Shown one piece after another: positions 38,401 to 47,800 of a DNA stretch of 64,000 nucleotides. A program made the translations under genes and the position numbers. The DNA comes from Argopecten irradians (lineage: Eukaryota > Mollusca > Bivalvia > Pectinida > Pectinidae): the NCBI RefSeq assembly GCF_041381155.1, contig NC_091134.1, positions 64,333,969 to 64,397,968 of the forward strand, in the 5' to 3' direction. The notes under the pieces are model-generated. The model was not told the DNA's origin, did no database searches, and was given only the letters and a program-made list of their open reading frames with translations. Every line of letters starts with the position of its first letter. The first letter of the stretch is position 1.

Positions 38401-39242
38401 AATGCCGTTACACGAGTCCCAACAGATCCCGGCAAGTTCCGCTTGAGATGTGGCTTCTGTTTCTTCTATTGCTACATGCCATCTCTGAATTTAAATCCCC
38501 TATAGATCTATCCTAGGGTGCTACCGAATCCATTATAATTTCCTCCACTTTGTTGCCGATTCAGATATATTTTTTTCATCTCACACACTTTTGTTCAGCC
38601 ATTTTGTTTACTTTAAGTGCGTGACAATGGCGCGCATGCGCCAAACTTCGACAACGCAATCCATCGCAGCTTCATTTGCATATTATTTTGTCTGACGGAC
38701 ACCGTAATATTCCGAAGGATTTCCTTCAATTTTGTATTCAAGACACATTTGTTCAATCTCAAACACATAAAGAAATTAAATTGAGATATTTTAATATTTT
38801 TTTTTTTATCTTTTCTTCCGCTTATCGCATTTCACAAAAAAATATTTATTTGGTTGGGCGAAACCTACCTTTAATCAGTATGGTTATACAAAAATCACTA
38901 GAATAAACATTTTTCACTTCAAAGATGGATAAGTATTTGACATTGTTGATGATATGATAATGAGATTTAAAGAACTCTATGTTTACATCAGAAGTAAAAA
39001 AAGTAAGTTAATTTCCATTGACACACAGTTTAGATCATGAAGCCTACATCAAAGTCATTATACAAAGTTTTTACTTACAACTCTGATAAGACAGTCAGGT
39101 CATGGTAGGTACGCTGGATGATGTAGTTGATGAGGATATCCAATGCTATTGTACCTCCTCCTTGAGGGACTCCAGGGACCTGCATCTGTCCCTGCATCTG
39201 ACCTTGCATCTGTCCCTGCATCTGGCCATCTATTGGTGGCAT
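5768..39242 (-). CDS. MED14: Mediator of RNA polymerase II transcription subunit 14 (3'-incomplete, 36 exons)
   Basis: MED14 is the central scaffold of the Mediator complex in the nucleus, linking head, middle and tail modules and transmitting activator signals to RNA polymerase II. Minus-strand exons join in phase into 1270 codons from the ATG at 39242, with an in-frame TAA two codons upstream. The product follows the animal family from end to end. It has a short N-terminal GQMQ repeat, then an LxxLL-type LSELL across exons 1/2, [16 protein letters not shown], a region ending [13 protein letters not shown], and [11 protein letters not shown] Ser/Pro-rich low-complexity segment follows, then [11 protein letters not shown] and [10 protein letters not shown]. 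The last exon seen ends at residues NLPG. Family length is about 1450 aa, so about 180 C-terminal residues lie left of the window. A poly-Q run in exon 13 appears lineage-specific. Introns are large and packed with transposons and minisatellites. Confidence 0.97.
6560..6965 (+). mobile_element. Short, diverged pearl-like element in MED14 intron 34
   Basis: About two diverged core units with AAGATGGCTGCC and the facing CAGCCATCTT, a line of GGACGGAAGGACAG-type sequence near 6865-6905, and a decayed terminal hairpin (AGCCTACCATT, ATGGTGCAAAAAC) at 6926-6961. Same orientation as the element at 3061, but much older by eye. It lies between exons 35 and 34. Confidence 0.7.
8704..17206 (-). CDS. MED14: MED14 exons 21-31
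   Basis: Coordinates in transcript order: 17160-17206, 16910-17038, 16387-16463, 14970-15081, 14740-14788, 11899-12036, 11162-11253, 10796-10945, 10395-10469, 9607-9686, 8704-8797. Exons 21-22 encode an acidic DDEDETE segment followed by a basic RRKRK stretch and AKRQK, resembling the Lys/Arg-rich region of vertebrate MED14. Exon 26 encodes [18 protein letters not shown] and exon 28 [19 protein letters not shown]. Exon 31 uses acceptor TTAG at 8798 so that [12 protein letters not shown] aligns without gaps to the family. Exon 23 is directly followed by the 28-bp minisatellite copied from its own 3' end. Confidence 0.92.
12148..12194. repeat. Detached piece of the 33-bp minisatellite
   Basis: About one and a half units (TGTCAGCTAGAGAATAGACT, then CTTCCCCTTCC) of the array whose main body starts at 13794. 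The 1.6 kb transposon at 12195-13791 separates the two parts, with the break falling inside one unit (GAGAAT / AGACTC). Confidence 0.85.
12195..13791. mobile_element. 1.6-kb terminal-inverted-repeat transposon inside the minisatellite
   Basis: Ends are AGGAGATTTCAGAAAAGATG at 12195 and its reverse complement ending at 13791. The inverted similarity continues inward past the CCGGG and AAAGGTAC words. Removing it with one copy of AT (12193-12194 or 13792-13793) restores a perfect minisatellite unit, so the target duplication is 2 bp (AT, or TA depending on where the terminus is drawn). The subterminal part at 13760 holds TGACGTCA. No transposase is visible. A truncated relative lies at 27115-27275. 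Confidence 0.85.
13794..14630. repeat. 33-bp minisatellite, about 25 copies, in MED14 intron 25
   Basis: The unit is TAGACTCTTCCCCTTCC plus AATGTCAGCTAGAGAA (33 bp). Copies are almost identical; one has a C-to-T change near 14068 and two lack two bases (about 14321 and 14548). Since 33 is divisible by three, it generates 85-199 aa repetitive open frames in both directions that I reject as coding. On the transcribed (minus) strand each unit reads TCTATTCTCTAG followed by CTGAC, which looks like a polypyrimidine-AG plus a branch-point-like word. Confidence 0.95.
15318..16386. repeat. 28-bp minisatellite, about 38 copies, each with a splice-donor consensus
   Basis: The plus-strand unit is AACTTACCTAAGG plus ATTGATAGACAGAAC (28 bp). 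On the MED14 strand this reads TCTATCAATCCTTAG followed by GTAAGTTGTTCTG. The first unit overlaps the 3' end of MED14 exon 23 (16387), where the genuine junction is CAATCCTCAG/GTAAGTTG. The array is therefore a tandem amplification of an exon end plus its donor. Variants are few: CTACGG instead of CTAAGG about four times, and AATTTACC about three times. Intron 23 consists largely of this array. Confidence 0.97.
17372..18878. mobile_element. TIR transposon family with CCGTATTTTCCGG ends (rearranged)
   Basis: Terminus TACCGTATTTTCCGGACAAT at 17372 and inverted, more diverged terminus CCGGAAAATACGGTA at 18878; TA at each edge. The interior has a direct duplication of about 185 bp (GTAAACAA / CTTCAGTCGGC near 18370 and GTTTCAGTCGGCGG near 18562), which produces a 116-aa open frame at 18277-18627 that I do not regard as a gene. 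The first 196 bp are repeated inverted, nearly base for base, at 19885-20080. The most economical reading is that this block was inverted by recombination between those arms. Confidence 0.75.
18879..19560 (-). mobile_element. Two pearl-like fragments in reverse orientation
   Basis: 18879-18922 is exactly the left-end piece of a pearl-like element in reverse (ending GGGATCTCTTGT) and stops at the TA where the transposon at 17372-18878 ends. 18923-19560 is a second reversed fragment with about three core units (facing ATGGCC/GCCATCTT motifs) and a complete left end with its GATTCCTCTGGGATC palindrome at about 19545. It lacks the GGAC tract and terminal hairpin. Confidence 0.75.
19561..20080. 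mobile_element. Second arm of the CCGTATTTTCCGG transposon family
   Basis: 19885-20080 is the inverted counterpart of 17372-17567 and ends CCGGAAAATACGGTA. 19561-19884 is unique within the window and rich in GATCGAT words. Together they look like a truncated second copy of the family now joined to the first by rearrangement. Confidence 0.7.
20081..21304 (+). mobile_element. Pearl-like element, right part, interrupted at its 5' end
   Basis: Begins TATCTGACAAAGG, the sequence that in the complete copy at 3061 follows GATCTA (about 3101-3119). Diverged 5' units are followed by about four 156-bp units with the same facing ATGGC motifs. It ends directly in the hairpin CCCACCATCATCAGATGGTGGG plus CTAAAAATC; the GGAC-rich tract seen in other copies is absent. 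The 44-bp left end is found inverted at 18879-18922. The 217-aa open frame through the core is a period artefact. Confidence 0.8.
22027..22889 (+). mobile_element. Hairpin-tailed tandem-repeat element, 146-bp units
   Basis: About five units of roughly 146 bp, each with GCACCGGTAGAACTTGAGAA, AAGATGGCGGC facing GCAGCCATCTTG, and CGACCCGAAAAATAAC. They are followed by a GCGCACGGCGGACGACGAC tract (about 22810-22835), a hairpin at 22852-22881 (GGTCATCCTGACCC with GGGTCAGATGACC), and TAAAAATT. The sequence differs from the 156-bp family but the order of parts is the same. It lies in MED14 intron 20. Confidence 0.85.
22890..25074. other. MED14 intron 20, no gene seen
   Basis: AT-rich intron sequence without recognisable exons. 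Two small hairpins followed by A-runs stand out: 23968-24000 (AGCCTTAAGGCT with AGCCTTAAGCT, then AAAAAC) and 24930-24958 (AGTGCGA with TCGCACT, then AAAAAC). They could be ends of old hairpin-tailed repeats, but no tandem core is visible beside them. Confidence 0.4.
25075..39242 (-). CDS. MED14: MED14 exons 1-20
   Basis: Coordinates of exons in transcript order: 39079-39242, 37792-37818, 37458-37563, 37030-37124, 36634-36712, 35292-35421, 34899-34939, 34636-34723, 34307-34335, 34067-34145, 33466-33509, 33088-33176, 32758-32822, 32109-32221, 31697-31765, 31211-31250, 30799-30927, 27985-28063, 25551-25710, 25075-25270. Exons 2 (27 nt) and 9 (29 nt) are micro-exons, confirmed because they restore [10 protein letters not shown] and [10 protein letters not shown] in frame. 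Exon 8 has two nearby donors; the downstream one (GTAAGT) keeps the conserved glycine. Exon 10 has a weak GTATCC donor but is needed to rebuild the codon at VLH/SFC. Exon 13 encodes about eight glutamines. Confidence 0.93.
26094..27727. mobile_element. 1.6-kb TIR element in MED14 intron 18
   Basis: Left end TTACCGTAAAAACTGGTATA followed by ATTTGCGC; right end GCGCAAATTACACAAG followed by TTTTTATGGTAA, the imperfect reverse complement over nearly 30 bp. TTTGCGCA words recur just inside both ends. No convincing target duplication is seen. The interior carries a partial copy of another transposon (27115-27275). No coding frame is recognised. Confidence 0.7.
27115..27275. mobile_element. Solo end of the 12195-13791 transposon family
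   Basis: Starts AGGAGATTTCAGAAAAGATG at 27115 and matches the reverse complement of 13630-13791, including GATGACGTCACACAAAGGTA, CCGGGCGCTCAAAGG and AACAGCCGCTTGCGATG. Similarity fades after about 27275, so only one terminus is present. It lies inside the element at 26094-27727. Confidence 0.8.
28192..30581. mobile_element. piggyBac-like element, 2.4 kb, TTAA-flanked
   Basis: TTAA at 28192-28195 is followed by CCCTTAGGCTGCCACAGG; the far end is CCTGTGGCAGCGAAATGG followed by TTAA at 30578-30581. TTAA target sites and CCCTT-type termini are typical of the piggyBac superfamily. Just inside the left end the motif GGGCCGATTTGGGCCGATCT occurs with a second copy 50 bp on, and GACGTCA words follow at about 28290-28320. 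There is no recognisable transposase, so it is a non-autonomous or decayed copy. It contains another repeat at 29715-29995 and sits in MED14 intron 17. Confidence 0.8.
29715..29995 (+). repeat. Dispersed repeat with a SINE-tail-like core
   Basis: Begins with TTGTTTG-type sequence and ACGTCCTATTAACAGC, GGTCATGTAAGGACGG. The same core, degraded, is in the SINE at 50400-50690 and at about 34395-34430. It continues into GAGACTGCGG, TGGAACTGTTGCCC and ACACCCCACCCGGTCAC, which I recall as a common mollusc interspersed repeat. I cannot assign it to a class from the sequence alone. Confidence 0.5.
33738..33928. mobile_element. Small TIR MITE, about 190 bp
   Basis: Left end TACCGTGTTCGACCTAATAA and right end TTATTGGATCAAATACCGTA are imperfect inverted repeats, with TA at each outer edge. 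The interior is AT-rich without coding potential. It lies in MED14 intron 10, between exons 11 and 10. Confidence 0.65.
35518..35597. repeat. Near-perfect palindrome in MED14 intron 5
   Basis: Arms of about 37 bp (GGATGGAGCAGCAACACC, AAGGATTCCGTACAAAA and their reverse complement) with a 4-bp loop CTTT/TTTG around 35556-35559. The only mismatches are near TTGCTG/TTAATG. It lies about 100 bp upstream of the exon 6 acceptor and would form a very stable stem in the pre-mRNA. It may be the footprint of a foldback element. Confidence 0.85.
35945..36102 (+). repeat. Direct 78-bp duplication in MED14 intron 5
   Basis: TCTGGTCAAATGAATATTTA starts at 35945 and again at 36023. Both copies continue through GTCACGGACAATG and ATACTTACGTCTATACATAA with three or four differences. 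It lies between the two palindromes of this intron. Confidence 0.85.
36269..36409. repeat. 141-bp hairpin (foldback MITE) in MED14 intron 5
   Basis: The left arm AATAAACTGTTACCAGATTG, GACATACAGTTGATATGAA is mirrored at 36364-36409, and the pairing resumes inward (AAGATAAAT with ATTTATCTT) up to a small loop around ATGGCGCCAT (36335). The whole segment is one extended stem. No target duplication was identified. Confidence 0.8.
37935..38874. mobile_element. piggyBac-like MITE, complete, 932 bp plus TTAA sites
   Basis: TTAA (37935-37938), then AGGTAGGTTTCGCCCAA; the other end is TTGGGCGAAACCTACCT, then TTAA (38871-38874). The inverted termini are perfect over 17 bp. TTAA target duplication points to the piggyBac superfamily. 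No transposase is present. A truncated copy lies at 255-865 in the opposite orientation. It sits in MED14 intron 1. Confidence 0.9.
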
Positions 39243-40977
39243 CTTTTATTATATATAATTCTGTTGAAAAGATTTAAACGTTTAAATCACATTTAGATAG
39301 TCATCAATGTAAAATGCCCACCTCTTTTTCATAGATAAACACATATTTCGACAAAATCAGCGATAAAATCCATCGAAAACAAATACTTACATCTCCTAAC
39401 ATAAAATATCATGACCCAGACAAAACTTCATGTTGATAGCGATCCGGATGGTAAATAGAAAAAAAAAAAATTGCCAAGTCCTCAAAACGCTTAATCTGCC
39501 TTCACTTTTACTTGTATTCTGCCCGCTTTAATTTGCATTCAGTTTTTTTGTAGTAACCAGTCCCCATATCTAAAACTAGGTCAAAATGAAACTGAAAGGA
39601 TTCATCATATTTAATCCACTAAAATAATATTCCATGAGCCCTCAAGTTATGGTTTTACAACATCAATGGGATAATTAATATATAAACTGTAAGTACACAG
39701 CGATGTTATCACTGTTAGACTAGAGGTATATAAATATTGATACTTTTGTATTTTTCCTTCCGTCTTCATCTGACAGCGGAAGCTGCATCGAAGAAATAGG
39801 CCTTTGGAAAATGAGTCGACAGTCAGTAAAGTAACGTTCGGAAAAAAAAAGGCAGGCAGTCAACTCTCATGTTATGGGAGTAGAGGTACTACCATGTCCA
39901 GACATGTTTAAATAATGCAAACATTACACTTAATAACAGTTTTACAAGATAGGGCGAAAAAAGTCAGAACAAACATGGCGAAAAAAAAAACCTTTGTGCG
40001 AAATATATTGAGGACGAAACAACAGGGACCATTTGGAAGGGGGGGGGTTAAAGCATATACATTTATAAGGGCGCAGCCCTTCATGCCCAAAGGGCACAAA
40101 GTGCGAAGCACTTGTAAGGTAACAGGTACATGAATATATAACAAAAACAATCTTTTCAAATTCAATCCAACACACTGACTGACAGCTTCAGTTTGCGTCT
40201 GCCATTGTTTTACCCACTGTAAAAAATCCCATCAGCGTGATGCGATGCTTTGAAGTCATCTTATTATATAATCAAGCGGTTTAACAATTTAATGATCCGA
40301 CGAACATACTAATCTTCATCCGGCAGAAGTTTATGATCAGTGCTATATGCTTTTTATTTGCAAGCGTTCAAGTGATAGACCACTTTCAATATAATCAGCT
40401 AACCAAAAACGGAATATCTGTTACGGAAATAAAATGTGGATTTCCTTCTCAAATGGGGGTTTGGAGACAAGGACAGAGTGTGAATATATGAATAAGAAAT
40501 AAACAGAAAATTCGGTAGGCTCCGTTATTTCCATGAATTGAACTTTTTAACATTGTATGATTAATGGTTTACTGAAACATCTGGCTGCGCCCTGTAAGGC
40601 CTTGCCTTCAGTCATATTAGTCTTGTACATCCCTAAACCGGTCCACTTTTCAGCTTATGATATTATTTTCTGTCTGTGGCACATATATAAATTTTCAGTT
40701 CTTGTTACTTTCGTATCAAATTCCCCAAAGGTAGGGAGCCGGAACGTTTCCTCCATATTTTGGTTTTTGACAGACTGAGAGTGAGAGAGGAGACACAATC
40801 AGGCATATTTGATATACATATTTATCTACTTATCTTGGAAATAAAACAGCAACAATCGATAAAATCGTTCCTAAATCAATAAATAACAGCACTGTTGCTT
40901 TACAATGAATTATCTTACCGATAACCTTCAATCAACGATACTTCTTTTTCCAACAACAAACACCCGTTTTACAATTA
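39243..40977. other. MED14 upstream region between divergent genes
   Basis: No coding sequence recognised. On the minus strand, TCTTTTCAACAG ends 18 bases before the MED14 ATG and looks like a splice acceptor, so MED14 may have a non-coding first exon further up. 39940-40130 is a low-complexity patch with a G-run (40041-40049) and three small palindromes (GGGCGCAGCCCT, GCCCAAAGGGC, GTGCGAAGCAC), probably a repeat fragment. Confidence 0.45.
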
Positions 40978-41110
40978 TGGCCGCCATTTTAATAATCGCT
41001 GTTAGTTAGACGCTTTCTAAACAAGAAGCGTAAGATTCAAGCTTTTGTATGACTCATTAGAATTCACGCACCGGCTGAATGAACGATAACTCTTGCTGGA
41101 CTTGGAAAAG
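40978..41110 (+). promoter_or_regulatory. Predicted RTN4IP1 promoter / non-coding first exon with YY1-type motif
   Basis: ATGGCCGCCATTTTAA at about 40978 is a good match to the YY1 motif often found at transcription starts of housekeeping genes. Downstream, GGAAAAG/GTGACG at 41110/41111 could be a donor, and a polypyrimidine tract ending TTCCTTCCAG at 41761 could be the acceptor just before the coding exon. The predicted 5' leader is therefore about 40980-41110 joined to 41762. No TATA box was chosen. This is inference from motifs only. Confidence 0.4.
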
Positions 41111-41814
41111 GTGACGAAAAGATTTAATGCTAAGGCCTTTTAATTGATTTCCAGAGACATGTCATTTGCATGTTGTTGGCTACCTGTAATGAAACTATGA
41201 TTCTCTATTATTTATTTTAACAAAGAGTGCTAATTGTTTTTAAATACCACAAGTAGGAATATTGTTATTAAAGATCCTGACATTAATTATGTAATTTAAG
41301 AAAAAAAAAACAGAATGAAAATCACTTTTCTTTTACATTGTTTCTTAATTTCCAATTATGATTTAAATTCCAACACTGATAAAAAAATGTTTACATTGAG
41401 TACATAAATGTTTAAACTGACACCCAGGGGATATAAAGGCCACCGGTCAGAATGTGATCCCTAATGGGATATGTTGTCAGATCTTCTATGAAATGAAAGT
41501 ATAAGCATCAGTTTTTTTTAATCAGATTGATGCCATTGCACATTTGTTAATTAGGATATTAGGGTCCTCACAAGTGACAAAATACATTTACTGTTTGTTG
41601 ATATAAAAGCACTTTGTATGTAAGGTTTTTTTTCTTATAAGTATGGTAAAACAAAAAATAATAATTTTGTTGCTAATGATTATCAATAAATAATTTTGCT
41701 GCTGATGGTAGTTATAGAATGATATCTATAATGCATCAATAAGTTTTGCTTTTCCTTCCAGGTGTTATCATGAAAGTATTATTACCAACTCATAAGTTGT
41801 AATCTGAGGGAAAT

Positions 41815-44800
41815 ATGCATGTGAAATTAGTGCGGCTTTTATCTAACACTTTACTGAAATGCCAGCAGGGCGTGACATGTTCACGCTTACAGTATTGGCG
41901 ACAGTATGCTGCAACAGGGAAAAAACCTGTACAGCGTACAGTGATGGGCTCCTGGCAAATGCATGACTATGGTGGTCCTGAGGCTCTTACGTTTTCTTCC
42001 ACTGCTCGTGTTCCCCGCATTCACAGCCCCAATGAAGTATTGGTGGAGATACATGCTGCTAGTGTTAATCCTATAGATGTACTCATGACAAGTAAGGAAT
42101 CAATATAGATGATTAATTCATCAACATTTTGATATTTTGGTCATTCTAAAAAACAATTATGATAAAATAAGTTTTGAATACCATTTATAAATTTTTTTTG
42201 TTTGTTCTGTAGATTCAGAGACCCTATGTGAATCATATGCTTGTTGTTCAATTTACTAATGTTGGAAGGATCAAGTTTATATACTATGATTTCACTTGGT
42301 TACAAAATTTTTTCTTTGCTTTTTAAGAGGGTTATGGAAAAGATGTATTGAATGTCCTGAGAGGTAAGGCCTCCCCTGTATCAACAGCTGCTGAATTTCC
42401 TCTGGTGTTTGGCCGCGACTTTTCTGGAGTCATCGCTCAAAAGGGAAAGGCTGTAGGAAAATATAAGGTTGGAGATGAGGTAAGCTTAATAAATACTTTG
42501 TACTGGGTTCATATTTCTTATAAATTCTTTACCAGATAGGACAGGGAAAAAAAGCTAATTCTATTTATCAAGATGTTTAAACAAGCAGAAATATGAATTT
42601 TCATATGTTTAGTGATACATACACATTGTTTTATACAGAAACAAAATTATATCATTTAAAAGTACCTTTAAATCAGTCTGTCTCTACATTTTGAAAGGTT
42701 TGGGGAACTCTTGGAGGTCAGAAACAAGGGTCACATGCCCAGTATGCTGTAGCAGGTTTAAATGAGGTATTGTATGACATTGTCTTTCATTTAGTAAAGC
42801 CCTATATTATGCATACGCACAAATCTGATTAAAATATTACACTATTACACCAATGAATATTAGGCAGTGGACATGTTCATGTTCAGTTAATCTTTTTGTA
42901 AGCCAATCATTGTGCTAAGGTTCCACCAGATCATTGATTATACAGAGCTAGTGAGAAGAATGGGTGATTTTCATTGATTATACAGAGCTAGTGAGAAGAA
43001 TGGGTGATTGCTGAAAAATTGTTTGGCAATTATCTAGGTCATCATGGACTACCCTGATGTATTGATGTATAAAAAGTAGTGTAAAATGATTTCTGTAATA
43101 TTTATTCATATTGTTGATTTGTTATTATGGATTTGACACAACTTAAGCTGAAGCATCTGTTTTAATCAAGATACTAAACAAGACTGGACAGACACAGTAA
43201 TCATGCTGAAAAAATTCTTATTTCTGTTTTAGATTTCTAAGAAGCCTCCATCTCTTAGTCACATAGATGCTGCTTCTATTCCTTACGTAGCAGCTACGAC
43301 TTGGGCAGCACTAGTACAAGTCGGAGAATTAACCTCCGGAAACACACAAGGAAAAAGGTATTTTATTCCTGTATCATGGATACCCATATCTGAATTGGGT
43401 CCTACCAACATTCTGATTTTATAATATTAGCAAAGTATTAACTCTCTGTTTTTATCATCAATTTTTAACCAAATTTCTTAAAAACGTTTCAAACTTTGCC
43501 ATAAAGTTTTAAGCAGTTTATCAATAAGATTGCAAATACGTAATTTGTATGTTCATATAATAATAATGTAGGACTATAATTTCATTAATTCATAATGAAA
43601 TTCCTGTTGGAGGATAATAGTTGTTATGCATGTACTTAATTATTTACCTCTTGCAAATTGGGATTAACTTTGTCATAACTTACACAACCCTTAACAGTAT
43701 CATTGATTATCTCCCCTTTGTATATTGAGATTGTTGATTATCTCCCTCTTGCTGATTTGGATCTGCTCACCTGTTCCAGGATTTTAGTTCATGGTGCATC
43801 TGGTGGAATCGGAACTTTTGCAATACAGGTGAATATAATGTGAATCAAATATAATATCATTATGAATTGGTCCTGGTAAAAAGCAAAGACTAAAGGGGTG
43901 GAACATTTATTTATCAATGTATTAGTATACAGGAAGATCTTCTTTACATTCTAAAAGCAGAAATTCTAACCAAAAATAAATTAACTCTTAGTATTATTTA
44001 TTTTTATTATAACTTTATTGTGTAAAGAAAGTGTTATATACTCGATCACAAATTATTTGAATGCTTATCAGCGTGAAAATGCACTTAAAGTGCTACTGTG
44101 AAAATATTTCATTAATTTTAATAATAATAAAAAAAATGTATGATTGGACATATTGGGTTTTGTTTTTCAGTTGTTGAAAGCCTGGGGTGGCCATGTGACT
44201 GCCATCTGTGGAACAGATGGACTAGGTCTGGTGCGGGATTTGAGAGCAGATGTCGTGATCGATTACAAAACTCAGGATCCTAGATCTGAACTCATGCAGA
44301 TGGAAAAGTAAGTGGGCATTATTTGATCTAGATATACAGTGTAACAAGAATTCCACAAAAAATAGTTTACATACAGTTGAAAATATTGTTAATAATTATG
44401 TGAAGTTATCAAGTCCCGTAACTCTTGCAAATATTGACGGATTTTGACCAGTGTCAAACCACATGAGATCTCATTAATATAAAGCTATATACCAAATTTG
44501 TTTGAAATGGGACAATAAATACTAAAGTTATCGAGCGGAACCATACTGTTTTGACAATTTTAAAGTCCTGTAACTGTTGAAAATATTGACGGATTTTGAC
44601 CAGTATCGAACCCATGTGAGATGTCATTAATATAAAGCAATACACCAAATTTGGTTGAAATTGGACAATAAATATTAAAGTTATCGAGCTGAAACCACAT
44701 ATTTATCTGTTTCGACAATTTTGAAATTTTGTAACTCTTGTAAATATTGAGGAATTTTGACCATTTTCGAACTCATCCCAGGTCACTTTGATATAAAGCA

Positions 44801-47800
44801 TTAATTTGAAATCGGACTTAAATGCTTAATTATTGCACAGAAACCCTTTCCTGAATGCCAACACTGATGCCGACGCCACAGACATAGTGATACTTAAGTG
44901 TCGCCCTTTCATTGCAGGCGACACAAAAATGGTTGATTAATACATTGTCTTCAAATTAAAAGGCTGATACAGAACAACCTGATATGAGATGTGCAAGAAT
45001 ACACAATGTACATGAACGACTAAAGTACTTAATTTCCCCTCATCAATAATTCATATGAATGTACACTGTGTCTTATCATGACTGGTGCAAACATTTTTGG
45101 TTTGCTCAAACAAAATATTGTACCATCTTAATGAAATATTAAAAAAAAAATGTAAAGTCTTTGGACATTAAATGATTATATGTTTTACAGATGTGTTGTC
45201 TTTTATCATTATTACAACAAGCATTTCATTAATACATATTCTTCACTAATCCATTGAGTTTAATATAATTAATTTTTCTTTGTTTTCATACCAAATCTGA
45301 CTTTCTGATTGGCCAATATTTTTTTGCATACCACTATGAAAAAAAAATCTGAGGATGGCGCGAAACCCCGACCTTATCGTGACGTCACAATAGAGACATT
45401 GACGTTGCGTATTGATTTGGAAAAAAGAATCCTTTGAAAAACCACTATAATGTTACATTTAAACATACTTCATTTTATCAAATAGAGTATAAAATTAATT
45501 ATAAGTATTGATGTCACTATTTTTTAATTTTATCGGGGTATGAAAAAAAATTGTTTGCAAACTTTTGTGAGAATCCGCTATGCGGATTCACACAGTTTGC
45601 AAACAATTTTTTTTTCATACCCTGATAAAATTAAAAAATAGTGACATCAATGCTTAAATGAATTACAATTCATAATTTTCATTTGATTTCAAATCATATG
45701 ATTAAATTATTCTCTTCAATTATGTTAATATCACAAAGGTGTTTTTTTAGCCCACCATCTGATGATGGTGGGCTATTCAAATCGCCTTTTGTCCGTGGTC
45801 CGTGGTCCGTCCTTCCGTCCGTCCGTTAACAATTCTTGTTATCGCTATTTCTCAGAAAGTACTGAAGAGATCTGCCTCAAATTTCATATGCAAGTTCCCC
45901 TAGGGACCTAGTTGTGCATATTGCATTTTGAGACTGATCGGCCGACAAGATTGCCGCCAGGCAGCCATCTTGGATTTTGATAGTTAAAGTTTGTTATTGC
46001 TATTTCTCAGAAAGTAAAGAAGGGATCTGTCTCAAATTTCATATGTAGGTTCCCCTTGGTCCCTAGTTGTGCATATTGCGTTTTGGGACCGATCGATCAA
46101 CAAAATGGCTGCCAGGCGTCCATCTTGGATTTTGATAGTTAAAGTTTGTTATCGCTATTTCTCAGAAAGTACTGAAGGGATCTGTCTCAAATTTTATATG
46201 TAGGTTCCCCTAGGTCCCTAGTTGTGCATATTGCATTTTGGGACCGATCGATCAACAAAATGGCAGCCAGGCAGCCATGTTGGATTTTGATAGTTAAAGT
46301 TTGTTATCGCTATTTCTCAGAAAGTACTGATGGGATCTGTCTCAAATTTTATTTGTAGGTTTCCCTAGGGCCCTATTTTGGCATATTGCAATTTGGTACC
46401 GATCGATCAACAAGATGGCCACCAAGGAGCCATCTTGGATTTTGCTAGTTGAAGTTTGTTACTGCTATTTCTCAGAAAGTACTGAAGTGATCTGTCTCAA
46501 ATTTTGTATGGGGTATGTTTGAAAAAGTTTGAAAAGCAGAGAAAAGATCCATCTTTCCATTGTCAGACGTAGATCATTCTTTGGTGGGCGCCAAGATCCC
46601 TCTGGGATCTCTTGTCTTTTTTTTAGGCAAGTGTTATCTTTATAGATTCAGCACCACATCCTCTGATCAGGTTTTTATGTGTTTTCACTGAAAATGTGAA
46701 TACATCAGAATAAATGATGTACATTTACTTGTTAGAATGCACAACTGATTACCTATAAGATGCAATGTCATTCTCCAATTGAATCATTTTATTTCTTAGA
46801 TTTGATTTGATATATGATACGCTGGGAAAGGAAAAGACAGGCTACTCAATAGATTACCTGGAAAATTGGAAAGGTGGGAAATTTGTAACAATAGCATCTC
46901 CTCTACTTCCCGAGACTGACAGCCATGGTCTCCTCCCCGGTGCCCTCAAATGGGGAGCTGACTTAGGACTTGATATTCTCAAGGTACAGTACATATATAG
47001 ATATGAAATGTTTCCATCACAAAAAAAATCTATATGATTGTGTTAGTGATATATATTCATAAGCTTCAGCAACTTCATTACTTTAAACACACAAAAAGGA
47101 ATAATTGATCAACTGAGAAAGCAGATAAAGTATAAAAGATTGGGAGTGAAGGGAGCTAGAAAAGTGTATGTATACATAACAACTATGTTTGAAGCCCAAG
47201 ATAGGGATACATTAGTCATGCTACAGGAAGATATGATTAGAAAGAAAGAGATGGGGGGGGGAAGTAAGTTTAGAGGGTTTTTTTTAAGGAAGATAAAGGA
47301 AGATTCGGGAAGAGGTGGGTGACAAAAAGAAATTAAGTTATTACATGTAAATCTCTTAGAATTCATATGAATGCTATAGAAAATATAAGATCTTTCTATT
47401 TTGGACCCATTAATATATAAGTGTTACTGCAATAAAACGTTCTTTCTTTAACTAGGGGTTCAGAGAAGGAAAGAACTACAGAGTAGCCTTCTTCATGCCA
47501 AATGGAAGAGCGCTAAACACAATCGCTGGCATGGTGGAGGAGAAACAGGTGAGTTTATGAAAGAAAATGAAAGTTGTTGACTTTATGAAAACATTCACAC
47601 ACACTTTCATTCATGAATTTACTATGGCTATGACATATATTTATACTGGTATGTTGAATATTAATGAATTCAAAAAGTATTTGGTCTGTGAACGATTGAA
47701 GTGCACTCTGAAAAAACTGCAAATTTCACTTAAATCTTTTATGTGAAGGCCCCTCGTAATAAATATTCCTTAAGAAGTGGAAGATGAGATCTTGGGGAAC

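Noticed and set aside
40041..40115. Small nested palindromes (GGGCGCAGCCCT, GCCCAAAGGGC, GTGCGAAGCAC) as an RNA gene
   Set aside because: They do not combine into one plausible fold and sit in a low-complexity, probably repeat-derived patch.
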